Positions 53,443 through 60,831 of a stretch of 64,000 bases of DNA are shown one piece after another (position 1 is the first letter of the stretch; every line of letters begins with the position of its first letter). The notes beneath the pieces were generated by a model. That model had not been told where the DNA came from and did not search any database. It worked only from the letters and a program-made list of their open reading frames with translations. Position numbers and translations under genes: made by a program. Source of the DNA: DASUPK01 sp963843085 (GTDB lineage: Bacteria; Actinomycetota; Thermoleophilia; Solirubrobacterales; 70-9); contig CAWJJG010000011.1 of assembly GCA_963843085.1 (NCBI GenBank), positions 434,001 through 498,000 of the forward strand, given 5' to 3'.

Positions 53443-54702
53443 ATGGAGCCGACGGCGACAACCGCCCCCGCCCTGCCTCGGTCCATCGAAGAGATCCGAG
53501 GCGAGTTCCCGATCCTCGCCCGCGAGGTCCACGGGGAGCCGCTGGCGTACCTCGACAATGGGGCGACCTCGCAGAAGCCCCTGGCCGTAATCGATGCGCT
53601 CGACCGCTACTGGCGCGAGCACAACGCCAACGTCCATCGCGGCGTCCACACGCTCTCCGAGGAGGCGACCGCCCTCTACGAGGGGGCTCGCGACAGGCTC
53701 GCCTCGCATCTGGGGGCGGACCGCCGCGAAGTCATCTTCGTCCGCAACGCCACGGAGGCGCTCAATCTGGTGGCGTACTCATGGGCGCGGACCAATCTCG
53801 CTGAGGGCGACCGGATCGTCATCACGGAGATGGAGCATCACTCGAACGTGGTGCCCTGGTACCAGGCGACTCAGGAGAGGGGCGCGCACCTGGACTGGGC
53901 GCCGATCACCGACGACGGCCGCCTCGACCTCGACGCCCTCGCCGCGCTGCTCGAGCGCGGGCCGAAGCTGGTGTCGGTCGCCCACGTCTCCAACGTGCTC
54001 GGCACGATCAACCCGATTTCGGAGATCGCCCGGATGGTCCACGACGCGGGGGCGCTGCTGGTCGTCGACGGAGCGCAGGCCGCTCCCAAGCTCGAGCTCG
54101 ACATGGCCGAGCTCGGCGCCGACTTCTACGCGATCACCGCCCACAAGATGTACGGGCCGACCGGCCTCGGCGCGCTCTTCGGCCGCCGCGAGCTGCTCGA
54201 GGAGATGCCGCCCTTCGTCGGCGGCGGATCGATGATCCGCAAGGTCACCAAGGAGCAGATCACCTGGGCCGACCTGCCCGCGAAGTTCGAGGGTGGCACC
54301 CCGCCGATCGCCGAGGCGGCCGGGCTGGGCGCGGCAATCGAATGGATGGAGGAGCTGGGCCTGCCCGCGATGCACGCGGCAGAGGCCGAGCTGACCGCAT
54401 ACGCGCTGGAGCGCATCGCGGAGATGCCCGGGCTGACGGTGTTCGGGCCGCCCGCCGGGGACGACCGCGGCGGCATCGTCTCGTTCGAGATGGAGGGCGT
54501 GCACGCGCACGACATCTCGGAGATCCTCGACCGGCACGGAGTCGCGGTCAGGGCCGGCCACCACTGCGCCCAGGTCCTCATGCAGCGGCTCGGTGTGCCG
54601 GCCACCACCCGCGCCAGCTTCGCCGTCTACAACACCCGCGCCGAGGTCGATCGCCTGATCCGCGGGCTCGAGGACGTCCGCAAGATCTTCGACTCCGGCT
54701 GA
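53443..54702 (+). CDS. sufS: Cysteine desulfurase SufS
   Basis: 419 residues from ATG 53443, nine bases after the sufC stop. A longer open frame upstream is the shifted sufC and is not part of the gene. TSQKP and NATEALN are PLP-pocket blocks, ITAHKMYGP gives the Schiff-base lysine at about 235, and RAGHHCAQ gives the persulfide cysteine at about 375. It makes persulfide from cysteine for cluster assembly and normally works with SufU, encoded about 4.8 kb further on. Confidence 0.96.
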   Translation: MEPTATTAPALPRSIEEIRGEFPILAREVHGEPLAYLDNGATSQKPLAVIDALDRYWREHNANVHRGVHTLSEEATALYEGARDRLASHLGADRREVIFVRNATEALNLVAYSWARTNLAEGDRIVITEMEHHSNVVPWYQATQERGAHLDWAPITDDGRLDLDALAALLERGPKLVSVAHVSNVLGTINPISEIARMVHDAGALLVVDGAQAAPKLELDMAELGADFYAITAHKMYGPTGLGALFGRRELLEEMPPFVGGGSMIRKVTKEQITWADLPAKFEGGTPPIAEAAGLGAAIEWMEELGLPAMHAAEAELTAYALERIAEMPGLTVFGPPAGDDRGGIVSFEMEGVHAHDISEILDRHGVAVRAGHHCAQVLMQRLGVPATTRASFAVYNTRAEVDRLIRGLEDVRKIFDSG

Positions 54703-54715
54703 GCTCCTCCTCGCG

Positions 54716-55432
54716 ATGGCGCGGGCGGAAAACCTGGAGAAGGTGCGCGCGGGCCTCAACCGGGCGGTGCTCGCAAATCACCTGGGTGACGTACTCGCCC
54801 GCCACCAGATCAACTGTGTGATCGATGTCGGCGCTCACAACGGTGAGCACGGGAGGATGCTTCGCGGGATCGGCTACTCGGGCTCGATCGTCTCCTTTGA
54901 GCCCGTCGAGGGTTCGTTTCGCGCGCTGGAGGCGTCAATGGCCCAGTCCCCCCCATGGACGGGCCATCGCGTCGCCCTCGGCTCGGAGCCCGGTCGGCTC
55001 CGGATGACGGTGTTCGAAGAGGACACGAGCTTCTCGGCTGGCCCGAGGCCCACCGCCCAGGGACGTCGCCTCTTCAGCGCCCTGCGTGGGAAGGAGACCA
55101 CCGAGACAGTCGAGGTGCGGGCGCTCGACGATCTCTTCGACGAGATCACCTCGGACCTCACCGAGCCGCGCGTCATGCTCAAGGTGGACGTCCAAGGACT
55201 GGAATGGGACGTGCTGCGCGGCGCCGCGGAGTCCCTCAGGAAGGTGAGAGCCGTGCAGATCGAGACTGCCGTGATACCGCTCTACGAGGCCGCCCACCCC
55301 TACACGGACGTCCTCGGGCTGCTGAGGGCGGCCGGCCTGGAGCTGTCGGGTCTTTTCCCGGTGAGCCGAGATGACGACCTCCGTATCCTCGAGCTCGACT
55401 GCCTCGTCGTGCGGCCCGTCAAGTCGAGATAG
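54716..55432 (+). CDS. FkbM-family methyltransferase
   Basis: 238 residues, 13 bases after sufS. CVIDVGAHNGEHGRML (motif I, about 33-48), VSFEPVEGSFRAL (motif II), then VMLKVDVQGLEWDVLRGA, the FkbM signature with the acidic/glutamine metal-substrate loop. Known FkbM enzymes O-methylate sugars and polyketides. It begins the non-Fe-S insert that splits sufS from sufU. Confidence 0.88.
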   Translation: MARAENLEKVRAGLNRAVLANHLGDVLARHQINCVIDVGAHNGEHGRMLRGIGYSGSIVSFEPVEGSFRALEASMAQSPPWTGHRVALGSEPGRLRMTVFEEDTSFSAGPRPTAQGRRLFSALRGKETTETVEVRALDDLFDEITSDLTEPRVMLKVDVQGLEWDVLRGAAESLRKVRAVQIETAVIPLYEAAHPYTDVLGLLRAAGLELSGLFPVSRDDDLRILELDCLVVRPVKSR

Positions 55433-55471
55433 AGTGAGCCGGAGTCATAGGGGCAAGGACTGCGAGGGTGC

Positions 55472-55476
55472 AGGAG
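55472..55476 (+). promoter_or_regulatory. Ribosome binding site of the cassette B PqqD gene
   Basis: AGGAG six bases before ATG 55483; favours this start over the GTG at 55468. Confidence 0.6.
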
Positions 55477-55482
55477 CGACGA

Positions 55483-55950
55483 ATGAGCGACAGTGCGATG
55501 CCGGGCGAAGCGTTGGTGGTCGACCCGAGTCAGGTTGTGCATGAGACGATCGAGGGCGAGGTGATCCTGATCCAGCTCTCGCAGGCGAACTACTACAGCC
55601 TTGCCGGGTCGGGCAAGGAGATCTGGGAGATGATCTGCGCGGGCGTACGTCCCGCTGCCATCGCCGAGCGGCTGGAAGCTGCCTACCCTCAACACAAAGG
55701 CGACATTCCCGGCGACGTCGAGCGGCTCCTCACTCAACTCCGCGACGAGGGCCTGGTCCGGGAGACGTCCCCGGGCACCCCGAGCGCCTCTTCGAACGGC
55801 AGCCCCCCGGTCGATGCACCCGCACCCGCCGGTGGCGAGTACGTGCCGGCGAAGCTCGAGAAGTACACGGACATGCAGGACTTCCTGCTCGTCGACCCGA
55901 TTCACGATGTCGCCCCTGAGGGCTGGCCAACCCTCGATCGCGGCGAGTAG
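55483..55950 (+). CDS. PqqD-domain protein with conserved YTDMQ...DPIH...GWP tail (cassette B)
   Basis: 155 residues from ATG 55483. PqqD-like domain about 10-93 (VILIQLSQANYYSLAGSGKEIW), a Ser/Pro/Ala linker, then YTDMQ (128-132), DPIH (138-141) and GWP (147-149). Tail spacing is the same as in the 39549 protein. As there, no separate precursor peptide is visible. The next gene starts inside it. RRE fused to a substrate-like tail is the simplest reading; the chemistry is unknown. Confidence 0.82.
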   Translation: MSDSAMPGEALVVDPSQVVHETIEGEVILIQLSQANYYSLAGSGKEIWEMICAGVRPAAIAERLEAAYPQHKGDIPGDVERLLTQLRDEGLVRETSPGTPSASSNGSPPVDAPAPAGGEYVPAKLEKYTDMQDFLLVDPIHDVAPEGWPTLDRGE

Positions 55951-56995
55951 GGCCCCCCAACCGGGGGCCGTCGTTGACGTCCCCACGCTTCTCGTCGATC
56001 TCGAGTCTCGGTTCGAGCGCGCGAGGCTGCACACCGGCGAGGAGGACCTCCGGCTCGATCTGGCCGGTCGCGCCCTGCTGATCCGCTTCGCCGGGCCCGC
56101 GATGCGAGATGCACTCGCCCCTTCCTTCCGCCATCTGGCGAAGGATGGGGCCGAGGCGGAGATCCAGATCGACGTCTGGGATGGGAAGTCCGCAGGCTTG
56201 GAGCCTCCGGAGATCCCCTGGACGGAGTCCGAGCTTGACAAGCTCGGAGCGCTCGCCTACCGGGGCGCCGATCGGGCGCGCGCCGTCTTCGACTTCACCT
56301 ACGGAGCGATCACCGTCGTGGACCCGGGGCGGCGCAAGGCGCTCTTCCAGACCTCCTCCGCGGCTGGGGTTCCGTGGTACGAGCGGGCGGCCCCGCTCCG
56401 CGTCGCGCTCAACCAGCTGCTGTCAGCCACGGGGGCCGTGCTGGTCCACGCCGGTGCCGTGGGCGACGGAGACCGGGCGGCCTTGTTGGTCGGACCGGGC
56501 GGTAGCGGCAAGTCCACGCTCGCGGTCGCCTCCGCGCTCGAGGGGATGAACTTCGCCGGAGACGACTACGTGGCGGTCACGCTTGACGACGAGCCCGTCG
56601 TACACAGCGTGCATTCCACCGCAAAGCTGAGCGAGCGCTCCCTGCAGCTACTTCCGCGCCTCTCGCTACCACGTCGCGACATGGCGGCGGATGAGAAGTA
56701 CGTGGTGCAGATGGATGCCGAGCATCCGAATGTGATGCGGAAGCGTCTGCAGCTGGCGGCAATCGTCGCGCCTCGGGTCACTGCCGGGAGCGCCAGGTGG
56801 AAAAGAATCAGCGGCCCCGAGGGACTTCGAGCGCTCGCTCCGAGCACCATGCTCCAGCTTCCGGCGACCGGAGCGACCGGACTCTCGATGATGGCATCAC
56901 TTGCTCGCACTGTCCCCAGTTACTCCCTGGAGCTGGGGAGCGAGCCGGGCCGATCCGTGAGGGCTCTGCGAGAAATCCTGGCCGATGCCGGCTGA
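55907..56995 (+). CDS. HPr kinase-like P-loop protein (cassette B)
   Basis: 362 residues from ATG 55907, overlapping the PqqD gene by 44 bases; the corresponding cassette A start sits at the same tail position (just after DPIH). N-terminal 175 residues match cassette A only loosely (LRLDLAGRALLIRFAGPAM against IKLRFAGPAL). Core: LVHAGAVG (about 179-186), P-loop GPGGSGKS (196-203), GDDYVAV (about 218-224). The two proteins share the STAK[LV]-type strand and end in the S-T-M-L-Q-L-P block. Kinase activity is inferred. Confidence 0.8.
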   Translation: MSPLRAGQPSIAASRAPQPGAVVDVPTLLVDLESRFERARLHTGEEDLRLDLAGRALLIRFAGPAMRDALAPSFRHLAKDGAEAEIQIDVWDGKSAGLEPPEIPWTESELDKLGALAYRGADRARAVFDFTYGAITVVDPGRRKALFQTSSAAGVPWYERAAPLRVALNQLLSATGAVLVHAGAVGDGDRAALLVGPGGSGKSTLAVASALEGMNFAGDDYVAVTLDDEPVVHSVHSTAKLSERSLQLLPRLSLPRRDMAADEKYVVQMDAEHPNVMRKRLQLAAIVAPRVTAGSARWKRISGPEGLRALAPSTMLQLPATGATGLSMMASLARTVPSYSLELGSEPGRSVRALREILADAG

Positions 56996-57665
56996 ACCGG
57001 TCGTCTCGGTGATGATGCCCGCGCGGGACGCCGCCCTCTACATCGCGGAGGCGATCGAGAGCGTGCTCGCGCAGCAGGGGCCGCCGCTCGAGCTGCTCGT
57101 GGTCGACGATGGCTCGACCGACGACACTGCCGGGATCGCCGAGAGCTTCGGCGATCCCGTGCGCCTAGCGCGGCAGGGCGCCTTGGGTGAGCCGGCGGCG
57201 CGGAACCGATGCCTGAGCATGGCCCGTGGGTCCGTATTCGCGTTTCTGGACGCGGACGACGTCTGGCCCAAAGGAAGGCTCGAACTCCAGCTTGGGGTAC
57301 TCGAAGACCCTGCCATCGATCTGGTCTTCGGCCACCAGCTCCAATTCCGCAGCCCCGAGCTGGGTTCGGATGTCGGCCGGTTTGTCGGCGAGGGAGAGAT
57401 CGTGGCGAGTTCGCTGGCCGGAGTGTTGGTGGTCCGGCGGACCGGGTTCGAGCGCGTGGGGCCATATCGCGACTATCGAATCGCCACCACGATGGACTGG
57501 CTCGCCCGCGCCCGAGAGCTCGCAATGAAGGAGCGCCTGCTGCCGGACGTCGTCCTCCATCGACGGCTGCACCCGGCGGGGCACTCGCGCAAATCCCGGG
57601 AGCATTTCGGGGATTACGCGCGGATCCTGAAGGACTCACTCGACCGCCGGCGGCGGTCGACATGA
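56985..57665 (+). CDS. Short family 2 glycosyltransferase (cassette B)
   Basis: 226 residues. SVMMPARDAALYIAEAIES, VVDDGSTDDTAG, FLDADDVWP (about 86-94), TTMDWLARAR and RRLHPAGHSR. Its start overlaps the kinase gene end by 11 bases and its end overlaps the nucleotidyltransferase by four. Paralog of the cassette A enzyme at 45904. Confidence 0.85.
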   Translation: MPAEPVVSVMMPARDAALYIAEAIESVLAQQGPPLELLVVDDGSTDDTAGIAESFGDPVRLARQGALGEPAARNRCLSMARGSVFAFLDADDVWPKGRLELQLGVLEDPAIDLVFGHQLQFRSPELGSDVGRFVGEGEIVASSLAGVLVVRRTGFERVGPYRDYRIATTMDWLARARELAMKERLLPDVVLHRRLHPAGHSRKSREHFGDYARILKDSLDRRRRST

Positions 57666-58774
57666 GCCGGCGGTCCTCGCACGCCTGGCTTCCGAGTGAG
57701 ACCGACGAGTTGTTGATCCGAGCCGCAGTGGATGAATCGCCTGCAGGCGTGGACGCATGGAGACGCTGGCGAGCCTCCACGGCTCTGGAGGACACCCGAC
57801 ACGAGGCCGCTCTGTTGTTGCCACCCGTGTACCGGAACCTTGCGCGGCTGCGGGCCGACGACCCTGAGATGCCCCGCCTCAAAGGGATCTACCGCCATGC
57901 GTGGAGCCGCAACCAGCTCATCTTCCAGACCGGCGCACGTGCGATCCGAGTCCTTCATGGGGCGGGCATCGATTCGCTCGTGCTCAAAGGGGCTGCGCTC
58001 ACGTTTCTCGCCTACCGGGACCGCGGCGCGCGGCAGATGACCGACTTCGACATCCTGGTCCCGCGGGAACGCGTTATGGATGCGATCGCCGCGCTGGGCG
58101 CCGCCGAAATTCACCCCCACGAGACATTCCCCGATCCGGCACGCCGCGTCCCGGTTCATCACAGCACTGCCTTCGTCGACGATCGGGGGCAGGAGATCGA
58201 CCTTCACTGGTACGCCCTCTTCCAGTCCTCACCGGATCATGACCTCTGGGCGGCGGCTGTTCCGATCGAGATCGAAGGCGTCACGACCAAGACCCTCTGC
58301 CCATCTGATCAGCTTCTCCAGGTGTGCGCTCACGGGGCGGAGTGGACCCCGGGAGGGTCCCTCCGCTGGGTCGTGGATTCACTGGTGCTGCTCCGCGCGG
58401 AGGGCGACTCGATCGACTGGGAGCGCCTCGGAGGCCAGGCGGTCCAACGCCAGATCACCACCACCATCCTCGATGCTCTGACATATCTGCGGGAGGCATT
58501 CGATGCCGAGGTGCCGGAGGATCTGATCGGCCGCCTGCGGAGGGTGCGCGTGTCGTTGAGGGAGTCGATGGCGCGCCGGGCGGCCCGCGCACCGTCAAGC
58601 CAGCGCCGGATCCTGATCTCGCAGTGGAACCGCTTCCGGCGCTTGAAGGTCCTCGATCCGACAGCTCCCCGTCAACCCAACTTCCCCGCCCAGCTGAAGG
58701 AAGCCTGGAGCGCACCGAGCTACCGGGCCTTCACCCGCCACGCTGTCCGGCGACTACTTCGGATCGGAGGCTGA
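57662..58774 (+). CDS. Nucleotidyltransferase-like protein (NTP_transf_5-like)
   Basis: 370 residues. SLVLKGAALTFLAY (about 105-118) and RQMTDFDILVPRE (about 124-136) match the uncharacterised nucleotidyltransferase family: DFD would hold the metal ions, and the later IDLHWYALF is another conserved strand. The family recurs beside PqqD, HPr-kinase-like and lasso-peptide genes in other genomes, as I recall. It might transfer a nucleotide or sugar-phosphate. It exists only in cassette B here. Confidence 0.8.
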   Translation: MSRRSSHAWLPSETDELLIRAAVDESPAGVDAWRRWRASTALEDTRHEAALLLPPVYRNLARLRADDPEMPRLKGIYRHAWSRNQLIFQTGARAIRVLHGAGIDSLVLKGAALTFLAYRDRGARQMTDFDILVPRERVMDAIAALGAAEIHPHETFPDPARRVPVHHSTAFVDDRGQEIDLHWYALFQSSPDHDLWAAAVPIEIEGVTTKTLCPSDQLLQVCAHGAEWTPGGSLRWVVDSLVLLRAEGDSIDWERLGGQAVQRQITTTILDALTYLREAFDAEVPEDLIGRLRRVRVSLRESMARRAARAPSSQRRILISQWNRFRRLKVLDPTAPRQPNFPAQLKEAWSAPSYRAFTRHAVRRLLRIGG

Positions 58775-59491
58775 GTCCGCGCTTCGTCGCCGGTCGATCC
58801 GCGCCTTCATGGCCTGAAAGATGCCGTGCCGGACCCCGGGCCGGTCCAGAATCATGTTCCCGCCGTGAACTCGCCGGACGATTAGGGCCTCGTCCAGCGT
58901 CCCCACCGGCTTCCCGGCATCCATGAGACGGATCAGCCAATCGACGTCCTCGGCGAATCGGAACGCGGGGTCGTAGAGACCAACCTCGTCGAAGGTCCGC
59001 CGCCAGGCCATCATCGTGGCGGTGACATACCGGCCCAGGATGGCGCTGTCTTGAGCGTCGGCGCCGGCACCGGTCGCCTCGAGATCGAACAGCCAGCTCG
59101 GCGCGTCCACACTGGGTGCCACGCGAACGCTGTGAAGCCCGATGACGGCGCCCTCCTCGGGATGCTCCCGCAGGTGCTCGACCTGCTTTCGCAGCCGTCC
59201 GGGAAGCATCAGGTCGTCCGAGTCGAGAATGGCGATCATCTCGCCGGTCGCCGCCTCGATCGCGACGTTGCGGGCGACGCCCGGACCCTGATTCGGCTGG
59301 CTGAAGAGTGTCACCTCGGGATATCTCCCCGCGACTACCGCGGTGCCGTCCGTCGAGCCATCGTCCACGACGATCACCTCGATCTCGCCGTCGTACTCCT
59401 GAGCAAGGGCGCTGTCGATCGCGTCCGCAAGGAACGCCTCCGAGTTATATGCGGGGATCACCACGGTCACCCGCGGGGCACTGTCGTCCAC
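58754..59491 (-). CDS. Short family 2 glycosyltransferase
   Basis: 245 residues. VTVVIPAYNSEAFLADAIDS, VVDDGSTDGTAV, ILDSDDLMLP (metal site, about 88-97), AEDVDWLIRLMDAG and RRVHGGNMI. Same late D-W-x(2)-R and R-x-H pattern as the other short GT2 proteins at cassettes A and B, but on the opposite strand and converging with 21 shared bases. Divergent from sufU. Confidence 0.85.
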   Translation of the reverse strand: MDDSAPRVTVVIPAYNSEAFLADAIDSALAQEYDGEIEVIVVDDGSTDGTAVVAGRYPEVTLFSQPNQGPGVARNVAIEAATGEMIAILDSDDLMLPGRLRKQVEHLREHPEEGAVIGLHSVRVAPSVDAPSWLFDLEATGAGADAQDSAILGRYVTATMMAWRRTFDEVGLYDPAFRFAEDVDWLIRLMDAGKPVGTLDEALIVRRVHGGNMILDRPGVRHGIFQAMKARIDRRRSADSASDPK

Positions 59492-59536
59492 GCCAGCGAT
59501 TCTGCTGCATTTCCCCCTTCGCTAGCCTCAATCGTC

Positions 59537-59962
59537 ATGGACGAGCTCTACCGCGACCAGATCCTCGAGCACTACAAGCGGCCGCACCACTTCGGCCGCC
59601 TGGACGAGTTCGATCTCGAGTTCGAGGACAACAACCCGTTCTGCGGCGACGAGCAGCACGTCTTCCTGAAGCTCGACGGCGACGGCAAGGTCGCGGAGGT
59701 CTCGTTCGAGGGACAGGGATGCGCGATCTCGACCGCCGCCACCTCTCTGCTCACCGACGAGCTCGAGGGTATGACGCGCGAGGAGATCCTGAAGCTCCCC
59801 AAGGACTACGTGCTCGACCTGCTCGGCATCGACATCTCGGCGACTCGGATGAAGTGCGCGATGCTCGGCCTCAAGGTCGTCAAGGGCGCGAGCCTCGGCA
59901 AGCCGGCCGACTGGGAGGACGAGGGCGAGCAGGGCGACCCCGCCGAGGCCGACGCGCTCTAG
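59537..59962 (+). CDS. sufU: Fe-S scaffold/sulfur-acceptor SufU
   Basis: 141 residues from ATG 59537. DELYRDQILEHYKRP starts the typical SufU N-terminus; NPFCGDEQ (C36, D38), GQGCAIS (C62) and MKCAML (C107) are the metal ligands. The 18-21 residue insertion between C62 and C107 marks SufU rather than IscU. SufU takes persulfide sulfur from SufS. It normally follows sufS directly; here six genes intervene. Confidence 0.95.
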   Translation: MDELYRDQILEHYKRPHHFGRLDEFDLEFEDNNPFCGDEQHVFLKLDGDGKVAEVSFEGQGCAISTAATSLLTDELEGMTREEILKLPKDYVLDLLGIDISATRMKCAMLGLKVVKGASLGKPADWEDEGEQGDPAEADAL

Positions 59963-60334
59963 CTACAGGCCCTTCGCGGGCGACAACGCCGACTTGCAGG
60001 CGACGCCACTCGACTTCGACTGCGTCACCTTCGCCTGCACCACCCTCGCTCCCTGCAGCTCGGAGCTGAAGACCCACTTGCCCTTGCCGTTGGTGCGGTT
60101 GTCGGCGTAGTCGATCGGCGCACGGTCGGGGGCGACCTCGATCAGCAGCACCTTCCGGTTGGCGACGCAGGCCGGGTTCTTGCTGATCACGCGGCCGTGG
60201 AACGGGGGGCCTCCGGCGACCTTCAGGGTCAGCCTGCTGGATGCCGACTGCCCGGCACCGGCTGGGACAGCCACGGCGGCCGCGGCTATGGCCGCGGCAA
60301 TCGCCGGCAGTACGAGTCTCCCCATCGACCTCAT
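59963..60334 (-). CDS. Small secreted hypothetical protein
   Basis: 123 residues; a long alanine-rich signal peptide (about 1-28, ending PAGAGQSAS), then a beta-rich domain with two cysteines (about 56 and 113) that could pair. RBS AAAGGGG lies ahead. Its stop abuts the sufU stop. No family recognised. Confidence 0.65.
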   Translation of the reverse strand: MRSMGRLVLPAIAAAIAAAAVAVPAGAGQSASSRLTLKVAGGPPFHGRVISKNPACVANRKVLLIEVAPDRAPIDYADNRTNGKGKWVFSSELQGARVVQAKVTQSKSSGVACKSALSPAKGL

Positions 60335-60400
60335 GGAATTCCCCTTTCAGATCCGATCCCGATCAAGCCTAATGTCCTATCGACTGGGATACTCACTTAG

Positions 60401-60407
60401 AAGGAGG
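60401..60407 (+). promoter_or_regulatory. Strong ribosome binding site
   Basis: AAGGAGG ten bases before ATG 60418; the best Shine-Dalgarno match in this part. Confidence 0.6.
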
Positions 60408-60417
60408 AATCGGGGAG

Positions 60418-60831
60418 ATGTCGGAGGAGCTCGTACAGCTGGTCGAGCAGGGGTACGCCGCCTGGAACTCGGGGGACCGAAACTGGGTGCTCGAGCACAT
60501 GTCTCCCGAGGTCGAGTGGATCACGCCGGAGGACGACCCCGACCCGGGCACCTACCGCGGCTACGAGGGCGTCGAGAACTACTGGTCTCAATGGCGCGCC
60601 GCCGTCGGGCAGCTCAACTTCAAGATCGAGGAGATGATCGATGCGGGCGAGTCGGTCGTCGTCGTGGCCCGGCGCCAGGGCAGGGGCGAGCACAGCGGCC
60701 TCGAGATCTCGGACCGGGTGATCCAGGTCTTCGACTTCGAGGGTGACATCTGCATCCGCGTCCGCGAGTACTACGACCGCAGCGCGGCACTGAGCGCAGT
60801 GCGCGGCGATCCGACGAGTGCAGGCTCCTGA
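60418..60831 (+). CDS. SnoaL/NTF2-like protein
   Basis: 137 residues, single NTF2-like cone fold: YAAWNSGDRNWVLEHMSPEVEWITPED, then YRGYEGVENYWSQW and a C-terminal YYDRSAA strand-helix. Such proteins are small enzymes or binding domains. Related by sequence to the 63211 protein (WVLEHMSPEVEWI and QVFSF/QVFDF shared). It overlaps the GMC gene start by 14 bases. Confidence 0.82.
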   Translation: MSEELVQLVEQGYAAWNSGDRNWVLEHMSPEVEWITPEDDPDPGTYRGYEGVENYWSQWRAAVGQLNFKIEEMIDAGESVVVVARRQGRGEHSGLEISDRVIQVFDFEGDICIRVREYYDRSAALSAVRGDPTSAGS

